A stretch of DNA of 64,000 nt from Euphorbia lathyris (lineage: Eukaryota > Streptophyta > Magnoliopsida > Malpighiales > Euphorbiaceae), in contig NC_088918.1 of the NCBI RefSeq assembly GCF_963576675.1, positions 63,195,001-63,259,000 on the forward strand, read 5' to 3'. Of the stretch, positions 21,599 through 33,200 are shown piece after piece (position 1 is the stretch's first letter; every line of letters starts with the position of its first letter). Under the pieces are notes generated by a model. That model searched no databases. It was not told the DNA's origin and worked only from the letters and a program-made list of their open reading frames with translations. A program made the position numbers and the translations under genes.

Positions 21599-23125
21599 GG
21601 GAAAATTACAAAACTAGGTCAAATGGGAGGCCCATTTACATATTTAACCCATTTACTCAACCTATTACATATCTAGACTCATTTTGTGTGACTTTCCAAA
21701 AATACCCCCAATATTTACGCGCGGCTCGCCCCATCCCGTCCGACTTCGCATATTCCATACTATGCGAAGTCTGCGAAGTAAATGTTTGGGTTTGCTTGAT
21801 GAATTTAGTTCGCATATGCGAAGCCTGGATGTGTTTTGAAGCTAATTCGCGAAGTAGTATATAACAAAAAAGGGCAAACAACAACGGATTCTAACATTCA
21901 AATCATAACATTATCAAAATTTACAAAAAGATTGCCACAATAACAACATTCAAATCATAACATTATCAAAATTTACAACAAGATTGCCACAATAACTAAT
22001 CCGGTACCAATTTTGAAACGAAGATTACTCATCCGCTTTAAAATTGGCACTGGATTAAGTTAGGTCCACTTTGAAGATTGGCACCATAGGATGGACGTGT
22101 CCCATCGTGCACCCCGAGATTGACACAATCTCTCCTAACGAATCATTTCAGGAGTGAATGTGTCAATCTTGGGGAAGTTCATCCCTATACAGGAAGGAAA
22201 ATCATCTTCCCTGCAGCCCAGTACGCCGCCTTCCAGAAAGGGATGTTACGTATTCAACCATCTACAGAAAAAATTAACCGTGTTAGTTATGAAAAAGGAC
22301 GATTTTGGATTCGCGAAATGAAAATTAGCGAAGCATGCGAATGTAAATGTGCATGGGAAGAGGTGATTTTACTTCGCATAACGATTCTTTCGCGAAGTCT
22401 GCGAGGTCTGAAATGTGACTATCTACGTCGCATATCGATGCTTTCGCGAAGTCTGCGAGGTCTGAAACGTAAGGATCTATTCGCAGACTTTGCGAACTAA
22501 TAGATTCGCGAGGTAGATCCATACGTTTCAGACTCTTTCTCTTCGCAGAACGTCGCGAATTCATCGATTCGCGAAGTAGATCATCAAGTTTCAGGCTCGT
22601 TCTCTTCGCAGATCTCCACGAATTCATCGACTACGCGAAGTGAATTCATGGAAAACGCAGGAAAAACAGCAGATACTTACATTTTTCGCTCCTAACAATA
22701 TGATAAACTGGGAAGAACGACAGAAATAACGTAGAATAACCATTTCTGGAATGGTAACAAGAAGAAAGAAACCAATTAACGAACAGGAAGATGAAGAACC
22801 ATGGCTTCGTTTTCTAGGGTGAGGAAGTTGCAGAATCAAGAGATGAAAAGAGAACTTCATTGTGATTTGGAAACATGGTGCAGATTTCATGCAATTTAAA
22901 GGCAAATAGGAAGATCAAAAGTCTTCAAATCATTAATGGAGGAGCCAAACCGTTTTCGCGCACCAAGGAGAACAGGGGAGAGAAACCGATAGAGTGAGGG
23001 GAAGTGGGAAGGGTAGGGGTATTACGGGAAAGTCACACAAAATGAGTCTAGATATGTAATAGGTTGAGTAAATGGGTTAAATATGTAAATGGGCCTCCCA
23101 TTTGACCTAGTTTTGTAATTTTCCC
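21599..23125. mobile_element. 1.5-kb TIR element carrying TTCGCGAAG repeats
   Basis: About 95 bp at each end are near-perfect inverted repeats (GGGAAAATTACAAAACTAGG ... reverse complement). A solo arm of the family sits at 39477-39575. The interior from 21745 to 22645 is unusually CG-rich and filled with palindromic TTCGCGAAG and TTCGCAGACT-type repeats. The flanks do not show a clear matching target duplication. No transposase is encoded. A gene-like minus-strand segment is listed separately. Confidence 0.75.
22325..22905 (-). other. Unrecognised gene-like minus-strand segment inside TIR element
   Basis: On the minus strand an ATG near 22905 opens a 93-codon frame with a hydrophobic stretch (SLIGFFLLVTIPEMVILRYF). 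Within it a strong donor-like GTAAGT occurs at about 22680. Downstream (22627-22325) a second frame of 100 codons is built of the palindromic repeats, so its peptide repeats RESMNS.RSAKR and SDLADFAK motifs. I know no family for it. It could be a captured or newly formed gene with a short hydrophobic leader, or only non-coding repeat DNA that happens to lack stops. Confidence 0.25.
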
Positions 23126-23182
23126 ATTGTTAAAACATATGTATAAACATACGTATGTAAAATAATTATTAAGATAAAAAAA

Positions 23183-23773
23183 GGGTGAAGGTGCAAAAAT
23201 GCCCCTAACGTTTTGGATCAGGAGCAATTTTACCCCTAACGTCTAAAATGGTGCAATTTTGCCCCTAATGTTTGTAGGCAAGAACAATTTTACCCATAAC
23301 GTTGGTAATTTGGGTCAATTTCAGACATTATTATAAAACACAGATATTTTTGTTCATTATTTTGCACCAATTGCATATCAATTCATTCTAAAAAAAAGAT
23401 TTCATGTCTTTTGTAATTTAATAATAGAATTTGAGATTAATATTTATAAATTCGGTGAATTTTTTGAATTTTTTTTTGTCTAATTCGTACAAAAGACATT
23501 ATATTTTTTTTATTTTTTTTATTTTTTTCACATCCCAACATATGTTTATGATTTGTTATTGATAAAATGACGCACATGTGAAGTGTAGATGATAAGATTA
23601 ATTACCGAGAAGACAGTTTGATGAATTATTTCTGAAATTGACCCAATTTATCGACGTTAGGGGTAAAATTGCTCTTGGCTACAAACGTTAGGGGCAAAAT
23701 CGCACCATTTTAGACGTTAGGGGTAAAATTGCTCCTGACCCAAAACGTTAGGAGTATTTTTGCACCTTAACCC
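23183..23773. mobile_element. TIR MITE of the CCCCTAACGTT family
   Basis: It starts GGGTGAAGGTGCAAAAATGC and ends GTATTTTTGCACCTTAACCC, with arms of more than 100 bp made of TTTTACCCCTAACGT units. It sits in A-rich flanks, so the target duplication is ambiguous. It is non-coding. Confidence 0.7.
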
Positions 23774-23785
23774 TAAAAAAAATAA

Positions 23786-24284
23786 GGGGAAAGTTCAAAT
23801 AAAACTCCTGTGGTTTCACTAATTTTCAGATAAAGGACTGTGGTTTACTTTTTGTCAAAACAAGGACTGAGGTTTCACACTTTTAATAATGCTATTAAAA
23901 CTATCTTTAACGACCTGAAAATGAAAATTTTCAAGAATTAAAGTTGTTCAATGTCATATTTTCTATGGAACTACATTTTCGATTTTAGAAAATCATCTTT
24001 TTTGGAACTTTCTCTCTCTAAACATTAACTTTCTGTCTCTTTACCAAACATCATCTAAATAATCTCGAAATAAAAAAGTTGAAGAAGTAAAGTTGCTTAG
24101 AATATTAGTAGTTCTTAAAATATGTCATTTTAAAAGTTGTTAAGGGTGATTTTAATAGTATCAATCGAAAAAGTCCTTATTTTGCTAAAGTTGAAAACCT
24201 CAATCATCGTTTTGACAAAAAGTAAACCACAGTCCTTTATCTGAAAATTAGTGAAATCACAGGGGTTTTATTTGAACTTTATCC
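23786..24284. mobile_element. TIR MITE of the AAATAAAACCCCTGTGG family
   Basis: The left end GGGGAAAGTTCAAATAAAAC and the right end TTATTTGAACTTTATCC are inverted repeats. The arms include GGACTGTGGTTTACTTTTTG and its complement. Close relatives lie at 35639-36135 and 38807-39305. The element is non-coding. Confidence 0.7.
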
Positions 24285-24510
24285 AAAAAATAATTATTTT
24301 CCTCTATCTGAATTTAATAATAATAATAATATATAGAAAATAAAAAAGGAATCAATTAAAATGGAATTAATACCAATAGCACACATTGTATTTTTTTCTT
24401 TTCCAAGAAGAATAGCACAAAAACAACATTCCAAAATTTATTTTTACAACTTCTCTCTTAACATCTCTTAACATCGAGAGTGAAGTATAAAAAAAATTTC
24501 ACTTGTTCAA

Positions 24511-24819
24511 TTTGTAAACACAGTCTCATTTAAAAACTTACAAACAATGATTATGGTTTGTATAGTTTGTATAGTTTGCTGCTAAAGATTTGTGAGGCAG
24601 TTTTTTTGGTTAAAAAATAGTTGTGGTTTAGTTAATTTGTAAAATTGGATCATATTTATGAAGTAATTTATAAAATTAAGCCTTTTAATTTATCCAAATC
24701 GCTTCATTGTGGATAAATAACCACTATAACAAAATTTTGATGTAATATCTGAATTTGCAAACTACATAAACCATAAACCCCAGTTTTCAAGTTTTTAAAC
24801 ACGGGATTATATTTGCAAA
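24511..24819. mobile_element. Small TIR element (MITE), diverged
   Basis: The left arm TTTGTAAACACAGTCTC and the reverse complement of the right end (TTTGCAAATATAATCCC) match imperfectly. Inner arms ATGGTTTGTATAGTTTG and CAAACTACATAAACCAT extend the inverted repeat. No ORF is present. The following 24820-25190 is AT-rich and holds nothing I can assign. Confidence 0.45.
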
Positions 24820-25191
24820 AAGAAACGTCAAATTACATGTTCCTGTTTTTACTTGACCATAACAATAATACAACTGCTAAATGTTGTGTTACTTAGATTA
24901 TCCCAAATCTTTGTTTATTTATTTTAGTTCTATAAAAAAAGTTAATTAAATTTTAATTTATAAAAAAATAGAGTATAAAAAATAGAGTTTAAGGCTTCTA
25001 CAATGCTGAAACCGTCTCTATCCAAGATAAGTTGTAGAAACGAACCAAACCTGTGCACGGGGCTTCCTGAGATGACATAATAATGTGGTAAAACCTATTA
25101 GCAAGAGAAATAAGTTTCCAATTAATTCCAGATTTTATTAAGTTTTAACTTTAAATCAATATGATTTTATGAGGTTTCCCTTGGCAAGTAT

Positions 25192-25984
25192 TGTTGTTAC
25201 TCGAACTCAGAAAATAGGAACAGACCGAACAAAATTAAATGGGCAGAGTCGCGGACAATGTCGTTTTCTTTAAGACGTTCGCGGAACTGCCGGAATTTAG
25301 CAAACAGTATGAACTCCGGTCGCCTCCAGGATAAAACAGCCCTCTAATACGATTTTCGTATTGCACCGTACGAAAATCGTTCTGTATACACTCTCTGTTT
25401 ACTTGCTCAGTTTCGAAAAAATACCGAATGGATGAAATTAAATTGTGTGTTGAAGGCAGTCTCACACCACCTATTTATACAAGAAAAAAGAGCTGTTTGA
25501 GCTCTGATTTCATGGAGAAAGAGAAGGAGAAAAATCTGGAAGGTGGAGGAGACTGAAGACACGTTCAGAAAAAATGGACGTTGTGAACAACGTTCACAAA
25601 GACTGAATCAGAGCAAAAAATAATTAAATAAAAATTAATTTCCGAAATTAAAAAAATAATATTAATTAATTAATTTTTTTACAATAAAAAAATATACATT
25701 TTACACCACACCAACCCAACCCGGCCCGGCCCGGCCCGGTTCGGTCGGACGGACGGCGCGCGCGCGTGTGTGGTGGTCAACCATGAAGGTAGGTCCTCAC
25801 CCTTTCACAAAAGTGGGTACCCATTGGGGCACACCCCAAGCATGTGAGGACCTTCTTTATAAACATCTCCACTAAGTGCTTTGAAAGTAATGTGGGATGT
25901 TTTTCCACTTGAAAAACTCAAAGACATAAGAAGACACATGGGTGGGCTTTATTTCACAAATTATATTTGGGCCAAGCCCAACAA
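25192..25984 (-). repeat. 3' LTR of copia element B (inverted part)
   Basis: Read on the minus strand it starts TGTTGGGCTTGGCCC at 25984 and ends GAGTAACAACA. It is preceded by the polypurine tract CTAGTGGGGGAT (25985-25996). It matches the plus-strand LTR at 17928-18705 with a small number of substitutions and an expansion in the CCGGGCC stretch. The 5 bp beyond it reads ATACT on the minus strand, unlike ATCAC at the other LTR. Confidence 0.85.
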
Positions 25985-26497
25985 TCCCCCACTAGAATTT
26001 TTGAAATCGTTTTACTGAGCAGTTACATAAGATCAGACATAAGCATAGGTATCTTTCGATTTGAACCTTTGCGTAGTGAGTATAGTTCAGATTTTACTAG
26101 AGTGACTCGTAGTCTTGAACTCTATCTCTGACGTATATCACGCCATAACCTTTTCAGAGTGTAGTTCTAGTAGCCCGTGCGTTTATGGCCTTGCACGTCT
26201 ATCCCGGTTTAATGAATGCTCTAGAGTTTTGCCCTAAACTCATAGGAAGCGGCCTCACTTCCACATTCATATAGGTGAGTCTATCAAAAGTACTCCTGTA
26301 GCTAGGTACTTCACTCCAAATGGAGTATAGACTTCATTAAGAGTTTCTATTATCTCAACCTCAAATCGCTTCAGGATATTCATGCTTCTAATTGCATGAT
26401 CTGACTCATATTACCACACAACTTGTTATTACCCTTTGAACCTATTTCTTGGGATCTCCAGTCTATAGGTTGGGTTACCATTGTGTGTAACTCATCA

Positions 26498-29220
26498 CTA
26501 TAGGGGCATAAGTCCCATATTCTTTGCCGTATTATGGACTTTCTCTCTAGCTAATCCTTTCGTCAAAGGATCGGCTAAATTCTCTTCTGAGCGTATGTGG
26601 TCCACTCTAACAGCTCCTTTAGTGAGTAGCTCTCTCACAGTGTTGTGCTTACGACGTATCTGTCGTTTCTTATCGTTGTAATAACGATTCTGAATCTTAG
26701 CAATAGCCGCGGTACTATCGCAGTGGATCAATACAGCTGGAATCGGTTTTTCCCATAGGGGAATCTCAGCTAACAGACTTCTCAACCAACCTGCTTCTTC
26801 ACTAGCCACAGCTAGTGCAATCAGTTCTGATTCCATGGTTGATTGAGCTAGAATAGTCTGTTTCTTAGACTTCCATGAAACAGCACCACCAGCTATATTG
26901 AAAATATAGCCACTAGTAGCCTTGGAATCATCTGATAAGGTATTCCAGTCAGCATCACTATATCCTTCAAGGACTGCTGGAAACCTTTGATAATGTAATC
27001 CAAGTTTCATGGTTCTTTTAAGGTATCTCATGACCCTTTCTATAGCATTCCAATGCTCCACACTAGGTCTACTAGTAAATCTGCATAGCAGTCCTACGAC
27101 ATACGCGATGTCGGGTCTAGTACAATCAGTGGCGTAACGAAGACTGCCAATTATGCTAGCATACTCTGATTGTCTTACACTGTCTCCAGTGTTCTTAAAA
27201 AGTTTTATACTGGGGTCATAAGGTGTACATGCAGGTTTATAATCAAAGTAGTTATATTTCTTTAGAATCTTCTCAACGTAGTGAGATTGATCTAGAGAAA
27301 TTCCAGTTTCAGACCTAGTTATCTTTATGCCAAGAATGACGTTCGCTTCTCCTAGATCTTTCATGTCAAAGTTCTCACACAACATTGACTTAACAACATT
27401 TACAACATGAATATTAGATCCAAAAATAAGCAAGTCATCAACATATAGGCATATAATGGTGCAAAGACCATTTTCATATTTATAGTAGATACACTTATCA
27501 CTTTCATTCACCTTATAGCCATTTGAAATAATCAAGTTGTCAAATTTTGCATGCCATTGCTTAGGTGCTTGTTTTAGCCCATATAAAGACTTATCTAACT
27601 TACATACCTTACGGGCTTGACCAAAGACTACAAAGCCCTCAGGTTGATCCATATAAACCTCTTCTTCTAGTTCACCATTCAAAAACGCAGTTTTAACATC
27701 CATTTGGTGCACTACTAGATTGTGCCCAGAAGCAATAGCAATCAAAACACGTATGGATGTAATCCTAATGATAGGTGAATAAGTATCAAAGAAATCAACA
27801 TTTTCTCTTTGTCTAAAGCCTTTAGCTACAAGGCGAGCCTTAAACTTATCTACTGAACCATCAGGTTTCAGTTTCTTCTTAAGGATCCATTTACAACCTA
27901 TTGGTTTACAACCTGGTGGTAAGTCTACTAAGTGCCAAGTTTGGTTTGACTCAAGTGAGTCCATTTCATCATTAATGGCTTCTTGCCATAAATCAGCATC
28001 TAATGAGGTTAAGGCTTCTTGTATAGTAAGTGGATCCTCTTCTACTGTGAAAGCGTAAAAGTCAGAACCAAAGTCTTTAGATACTCTAGGTCTCTTACTT
28101 CTCCTAGGTTCAGATTCCTCAATCTCTTTTTGTACTATAGGTCTAGTAGCAGGTATGCTACTCGATGATGCACCCCCACTATTTCTTAATTTAAAAGGAA
28201 ACCTATCTTCATAAAAGTCAGCATCATTTGACTCCAAGATGACTTTTGCATTCAAATCATAGAACCTATATGCTTTGCTATTCACAGCATATCCAATAAA
28301 TACACATTCATAAGCCCTACTAGCAAGTTTGACTCTCTTAGGGTCAGGAATCCTAACATAAGCCAAACAACCCCAAGTTCTAAAATATGATAGACTATGT
28401 GTTTTATTTTTCAAGATCTCATAAGGAGAGATTTTGCTTCTGGATTTAGGGACCCTATTTAGCACATAGCAAACAATCAAAAGGATTTCTCCCCACCAAT
28501 GTGAGGCAGCACCTGAACTAAGCATAATAGCTACTATAGATTCGGTAAGTGTCCTATTTTTCCTTTCAGCCTTTCCGTTCATTTCTGGTGAATAAGGTGC
28601 TGTGGTTTCATGTATAATGCCATGTGTTTTATAGAAATCAATAAACAGGCTAGAACCATATTCCGTGCCTCTATCGCTACGAAGTCTCTTGACTTTCCTA
28701 TTGTATTGATTTTCTATTTCAACTATGAACAACTTAAACATGTCAAACGCTTCACTTTTATTTTTCATAAGATAAACAAAAGTAAAGTCAGAACAATCAT
28801 CAATAAATGTTATAAACTATCGTTTGTCATTTCTAGTCAACTTTCCATCTAATTCACATATATCTGAATGAATTAAATCTAGAGGTTTAGAATCCCTAAC
28901 AACAGATTTATGAGGTGTTTTTGTGATTTTTACCTGACTACAATAATCACATTTAAGAAATTCATTCAGATTCAATTTTGAAATTAATCCTAAGTTACTC
29001 ATATTTTTAATGATACGCTTATTAACATGACAAAAACGAGCATGCCAAACATTAAAAGTACACAAGGAGTAAACAGAAGCATTCACTTTATTAATCTCAA
29101 CATTCAACTTAAACATGCCTTCAGTAGCATAACCTTTTCCTACAAATACATTATTCTTAGTTAAAGTAAATAAATCTGCTCCTATAGTCTGAGTAAGACG
29201 ATGTGAGGCTAGAGTCTCTG
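26498..29220 (-). pseudogene. Copia B integrase, reverse transcriptase, RNase H
   Basis: This is the back half of a copia polyprotein. The minus frame begins within pre-integrase (FTLTKNNVFVGKGY), then the zinc site WHARFCHVNKR ... KCDYCSQ. One in-frame stop at about 28817 precedes an open stretch of 756 codons. It contains the catalytic Asp of SDRGTEYGS, the catalytic Glu of [12 protein letters not shown], the RT core [10 protein letters not shown], and RNase H motifs [16 protein letters not shown] and IHCDSTAAI, ending at 26498. Catalytic residues seem intact, so decay is recent. The 3' untranslated stretch 25997-26497 leads to the polypurine tract and LTR. Its front half (gag, protease) is on the plus strand at 18732-19880. 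The lineage is probably Tork-like, which I infer from overall motif style only. Confidence 0.88.
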
Positions 29221-29234
29221 TGGGTAATGAAATC

Positions 29235-29950
29235 TGACGACACAGATCAAGATTTGGATCGAATGCAATAATGGAATGGCCTTTATAACTGCAATAGTCA
29301 ATTCCTCTGTGTTCAACAACATCCATCATAGATTTGTGAAGAAGATTGTAGCATCAACTGTTGTGGTAAATACCCTCTATTGGTTAGTTGTGGACTCAAA
29401 TATCTCCATACTCGAAATGTTTGAAATTAACAATCTTGACCACCTTGAACTGAGTCAAACCATTTTCAGATTGAAAATTAGAGTTGCAAACAATTCCCCG
29501 CAAAGCATATAGGCCAGGTGTGGATGGAGGAGGAAAGAAAAACCATTGCTTGGTAAAAGGATTGCTGACATAATAATAGTCCCGGCAAGGATAGTATGCC
29601 TTCGTGCATAATAGCAGTCCATTACTGGAAGCTAGAACATTGTGATGCAATTTTCTTCGTGGAATAATATCAGGAAGAAAGTCCAAGAAACTGTTTTTGG
29701 AGCATGACATTGAATCCCCGTAGTAGATTAAGTGTTCACCATCAGCAAAGCTTAGATATATTTTAAAAGATGGTCTGATTGCACGATTAGAGTTTATTCG
29801 AAACAAGAATTGGTAAGGAAAAGAAGGATGAGAGATCAGCGATGACTAGAGTTCACAGAGAATCTTGTTTATATGGAGTTGTTTGACAGGAAGTTTGTAA
29901 AAGATTTCTAAAAGCACGTCTAATGGGAGATCATTCATTGAGGCAAAGAG
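29235..29950 (-). pseudogene. F-box pseudogene, 5' portion
   Basis: Read on the minus strand it starts within the F-box (SMNDLPLDVLLEIFYKLPVK), corresponding to about residue 18 of the intact gene at 41654-42949. It continues through FLFRINSNRAIRPSFKIYL and NVLASSNGLLLC to VVEHRGIDYCSYKGHSII. Similarity fades near 29220, where copia integrase sequence follows. There are frameshifts and stops near 29400 and 29860. The first codons are replaced by LTR sequence of copia D. The 3' portion is at 19882-20236 on the plus strand. Confidence 0.85.
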
Positions 29951-30214
29951 CATGGTGTGTTGATGAAGCTCTTCTAGAATGTGTTATGTCCGGAAATGAC
30001 GAAATTGCCCCTAGCTAATGCGAAAAGACGCATGTGCCCCTGGGGATTTTATTCTTGCGTGTAACTAGACTTTAAAGTCTTTCATCTGTCTCTGTACTTG
30101 TTCATTTCTTCCTTCGAGAAAGAGAACTCAAACGTCTCCTTCCTCCTCTCCTCTAATTCGAAATCTTTGCTTCTTCTTTCTTCTGTAATTGTTAACCTTG
30201 TGTTCATACTTTCA
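29951..30214 (-). repeat. Truncated 3' LTR of copia element D
   Basis: It matches the first part of the 5' LTR at 34571-35051 (for example GACTTTAAAGTCTTTCATCT in both). It is preceded on the minus strand by the polypurine tract TTGAGGGGGAATAT (30215-30228). The match ends at about 29951 in GAGCATGG, where F-box sequence begins. About 217 bp of the LTR are therefore missing. Confidence 0.8.
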
Positions 30215-30280
30215 ATATTCCCCCTCAAACTAGACTTGATACTGGTTCTTCAAGCCTAGTTTGCTCAGAAGAAATCGTAA

Positions 30281-33200
30281 CTATGGTGAATGTTGCGCCT
30301 TTGTGAACAAATCAGCGAGTTGTAAGGCCGAAGGGATAGGCATGAGACAGATGAGACCTGCTTGTAGTCTTTCGCGGACAACGTGACAATCGATGTCTAT
30401 ATGTTTCGTTCTCTCGTGGAAAACGAGATTCTGGGCGATATGCATGGCCGATATGCTATCGCAAAAGAGAAGAGAAGCGGCCTCTGGTGGTGAGTGAAGG
30501 TCTCGAAGGAGATTTGTGAGCCAATGGAGCTCGCAAGAAGTGGAAGCCATGGCGCGGTACTCTGCTTCCGACAAAGAGCATGACACCGTGTTCTGTTTCT
30601 TCGATCTCCATGAGATCAAGGCGGATCCGAGGAAAACCGCATATCCGGTCACCGATCTTCTTGTTTCTGTGCAATTTCCCCAGTCAGAATCTGTAAAGGC
30701 TTGTAGCTGAAGGTCATTGAGTACCCGAAAGAAAAGCCCTAGGCCGACCATTCCCTTAAGGTAACGTAACACCCTCTGGGCTCTATTTTGGTCTTCTGTT
30801 GTTGGCTGTACAAGGTGTTGTGATAGCTGGTTTACTATGAACGAAAGGTCTGGTCTTGTATGCGTAAAATAGAGCAATTTTCCAATGAGTTGTCTGTATG
30901 ATGTGTTGTTTGGCAATAATGTCTTACTTTGACTTGGCTTGTGATTTGGTAATGCGGGGGACGAGGTTGGCTTACAGTCGATGAACCCCATCTCTTGTAA
31001 CAACTCTAATGTGTATTTTCTCTGTGACATGTGGAGGTCGTGCTTGCTGCGAGAAAATTCAAAGCCAAGGAAGTAGTGGATGGTGCCCATGTCCTTGATA
31101 CTGGAGGTGTCGCTTAAGTGCCTCTTGACCTGGGAAATGGCATGCATGTCACTTCCTGCCAATATAACATCATCAACATACACCAAAATGGCTGTCGTGT
31201 GTCCTACCTCCCTTTTGGTGAATAAGGAGGGATCTGCTATTGACTTTGCAAAACCAATTTGTTTGATGGTTGCTATGAGTTTGGCATTCCATTTCCGTCC
31301 AGCTTGCCGAAGCCCATATAGGGCTTTATTGAGCTTACAAACTTGTTTGCTGTGTTGCGGTTCAATCCCAGGAGGCAGGGCCATGTAGACGTGTTCACTC
31401 AAATCTCCGTGTAAGTAGGCGTTGTCAATATCTAACTGGTGTATGTGCCAATCTTTGTTTATAGCCAGGGTTAGAAGCATTCTAATTGTTGTGAACTTTG
31501 CAACAGGTGCGAAGGTGGATGTGAAGTCAACTCCCTCCTGCTGAGTGTACCCTTTCGCCACGAGCCTAGCCTTGTACCTCGAGATGCTTTCGTCCGCCTT
31601 ATGCTTGATCTTATAGACCCACCTGCATCCTATGGGTCGCTTTCCCTCAGGTAAGGTAAATAGATCCCATGTTTGGTTAGCCTCCAGAGCCGCGAGCTCG
31701 TTTTCCATGGCCTTGACCCAATTGTGATCTAATTTGGCTTCTTGGTATGTTGCAGGCTCTTTGTGACAAACAAGGTTAAGAGAGAAAACTCTTTTGGCTG
31801 GGGAAAGTTTCTCATATGAAAGATGCTTTGAAAGGTCATGCAGAGAATTTGTGAGACAAGGCAATGACGAGCCTTGCACCAAAGCTAAGTGATAATCCCT
31901 GAGATATGTTGGTGCTCGTTTGATTCTATGTGGCCTCTCTCGGGTTGCCTGATCATTTGTGAAATGTGCTTCTGTGAATTCATGATTTTCAGTCTGCATT
32001 GCGTCTACATGTTGCATGATATCCCGTGTTTCTGTTTGTGTCTCGGTGTCTGAGGTTTCATCCTCATCATCTGTCATGGTTGCAATATGTATGGCGTCTA
32101 GCTCTTCTTCACTGCAGAAATTTTCTGCTCCTTGATTGGCTTCCGAAAAAGGAAAACATTGCTAAAAAAACTTGACATGCCTGGAAAAGAAAAACATGTT
32201 AGTGTTTAAATTCAGGAGTCTAAACCCCTTTGTGCTGAGTCTGTATCCCATGAATACGCATTTGATTGCCCTTTCTGTAAATTTGCTCTTGTGTCTATCC
32301 AGTGATGACGCATAGGCTAAGCATCCGAACACTTTGAGATCGTTTGTGTTGCTTTTCTCTCCATACACCCTTTGATAAGCTGTCTGCCCTAGGATTGGTG
32401 CCGATGGCAACCTATTTATGAGATAGACTGCGTGACTGACGGCCTCTGGCCAGAATTCTTTGGGCAATGGACTCTGAAACATGAGGGCCCTCGTAGTATT
32501 CATAATGTCTAGATGCTTCCTTTCCACTCTTCCATTCTGTTGTGGTGTTTCTGGGTATGATGTGTGATGTATGATTCCATTTGCGTTATAGAAATCCCTC
32601 ATGATGAACTCAGGGCCATTGTCTGTTCTAATCACCTTCACATCTTTGCTAAACTGTCTTTTAACATATATGCAGAACTGTCGTAATGCTGTGCTTGCTT
32701 CCCCTTTTGTTTGCATTAATGTTACCCATGTATACCTGCTATGGTCATCAAGTATGGTTAGGAAATAACGCTTGCTAGAGTGTGATTCAATTGCCGGACC
32801 CCATATGTCTACGTGTATTAAGTCAAAGCATTGTTTTGCTATGCTATGGCTGTTTGAGAATGGAGTCTTTTTCTGTTTAGCTTTTTGACAAATGTCACAT
32901 GGCATTCCTTTAGATGAATCAAAGTCATTACAAGGTAAGTTGAGGCCCTTCATCCTTTCGTAAGAGGGATGGCCAAAACGTTGATGCCATACATTTGCTT
33001 TAATTGAAAAAACAGAACTACTAGGCAATGGATAATCTAAATAATATAGGCCTTCATGCTCTCTAGCCAAGCCAATCCTCTTCCCACTTGTTGTGTCCTG
33101 TATCACACACACGGACCCAGTTATCACGATGCATAATTCACCAGTATCAAGTAATTTGCTAGTTGATATGAGGTTGTAATCAAAAGCAGGTATGCATAAG

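Noticed and set aside
21599..23125. Mutator-type 9-bp duplication around the 1.5-kb TIR element
   Set aside because: The flanks AGAATGTGA and ATTGTTAAA do not match. The TIRs are clear but the superfamily is left open.
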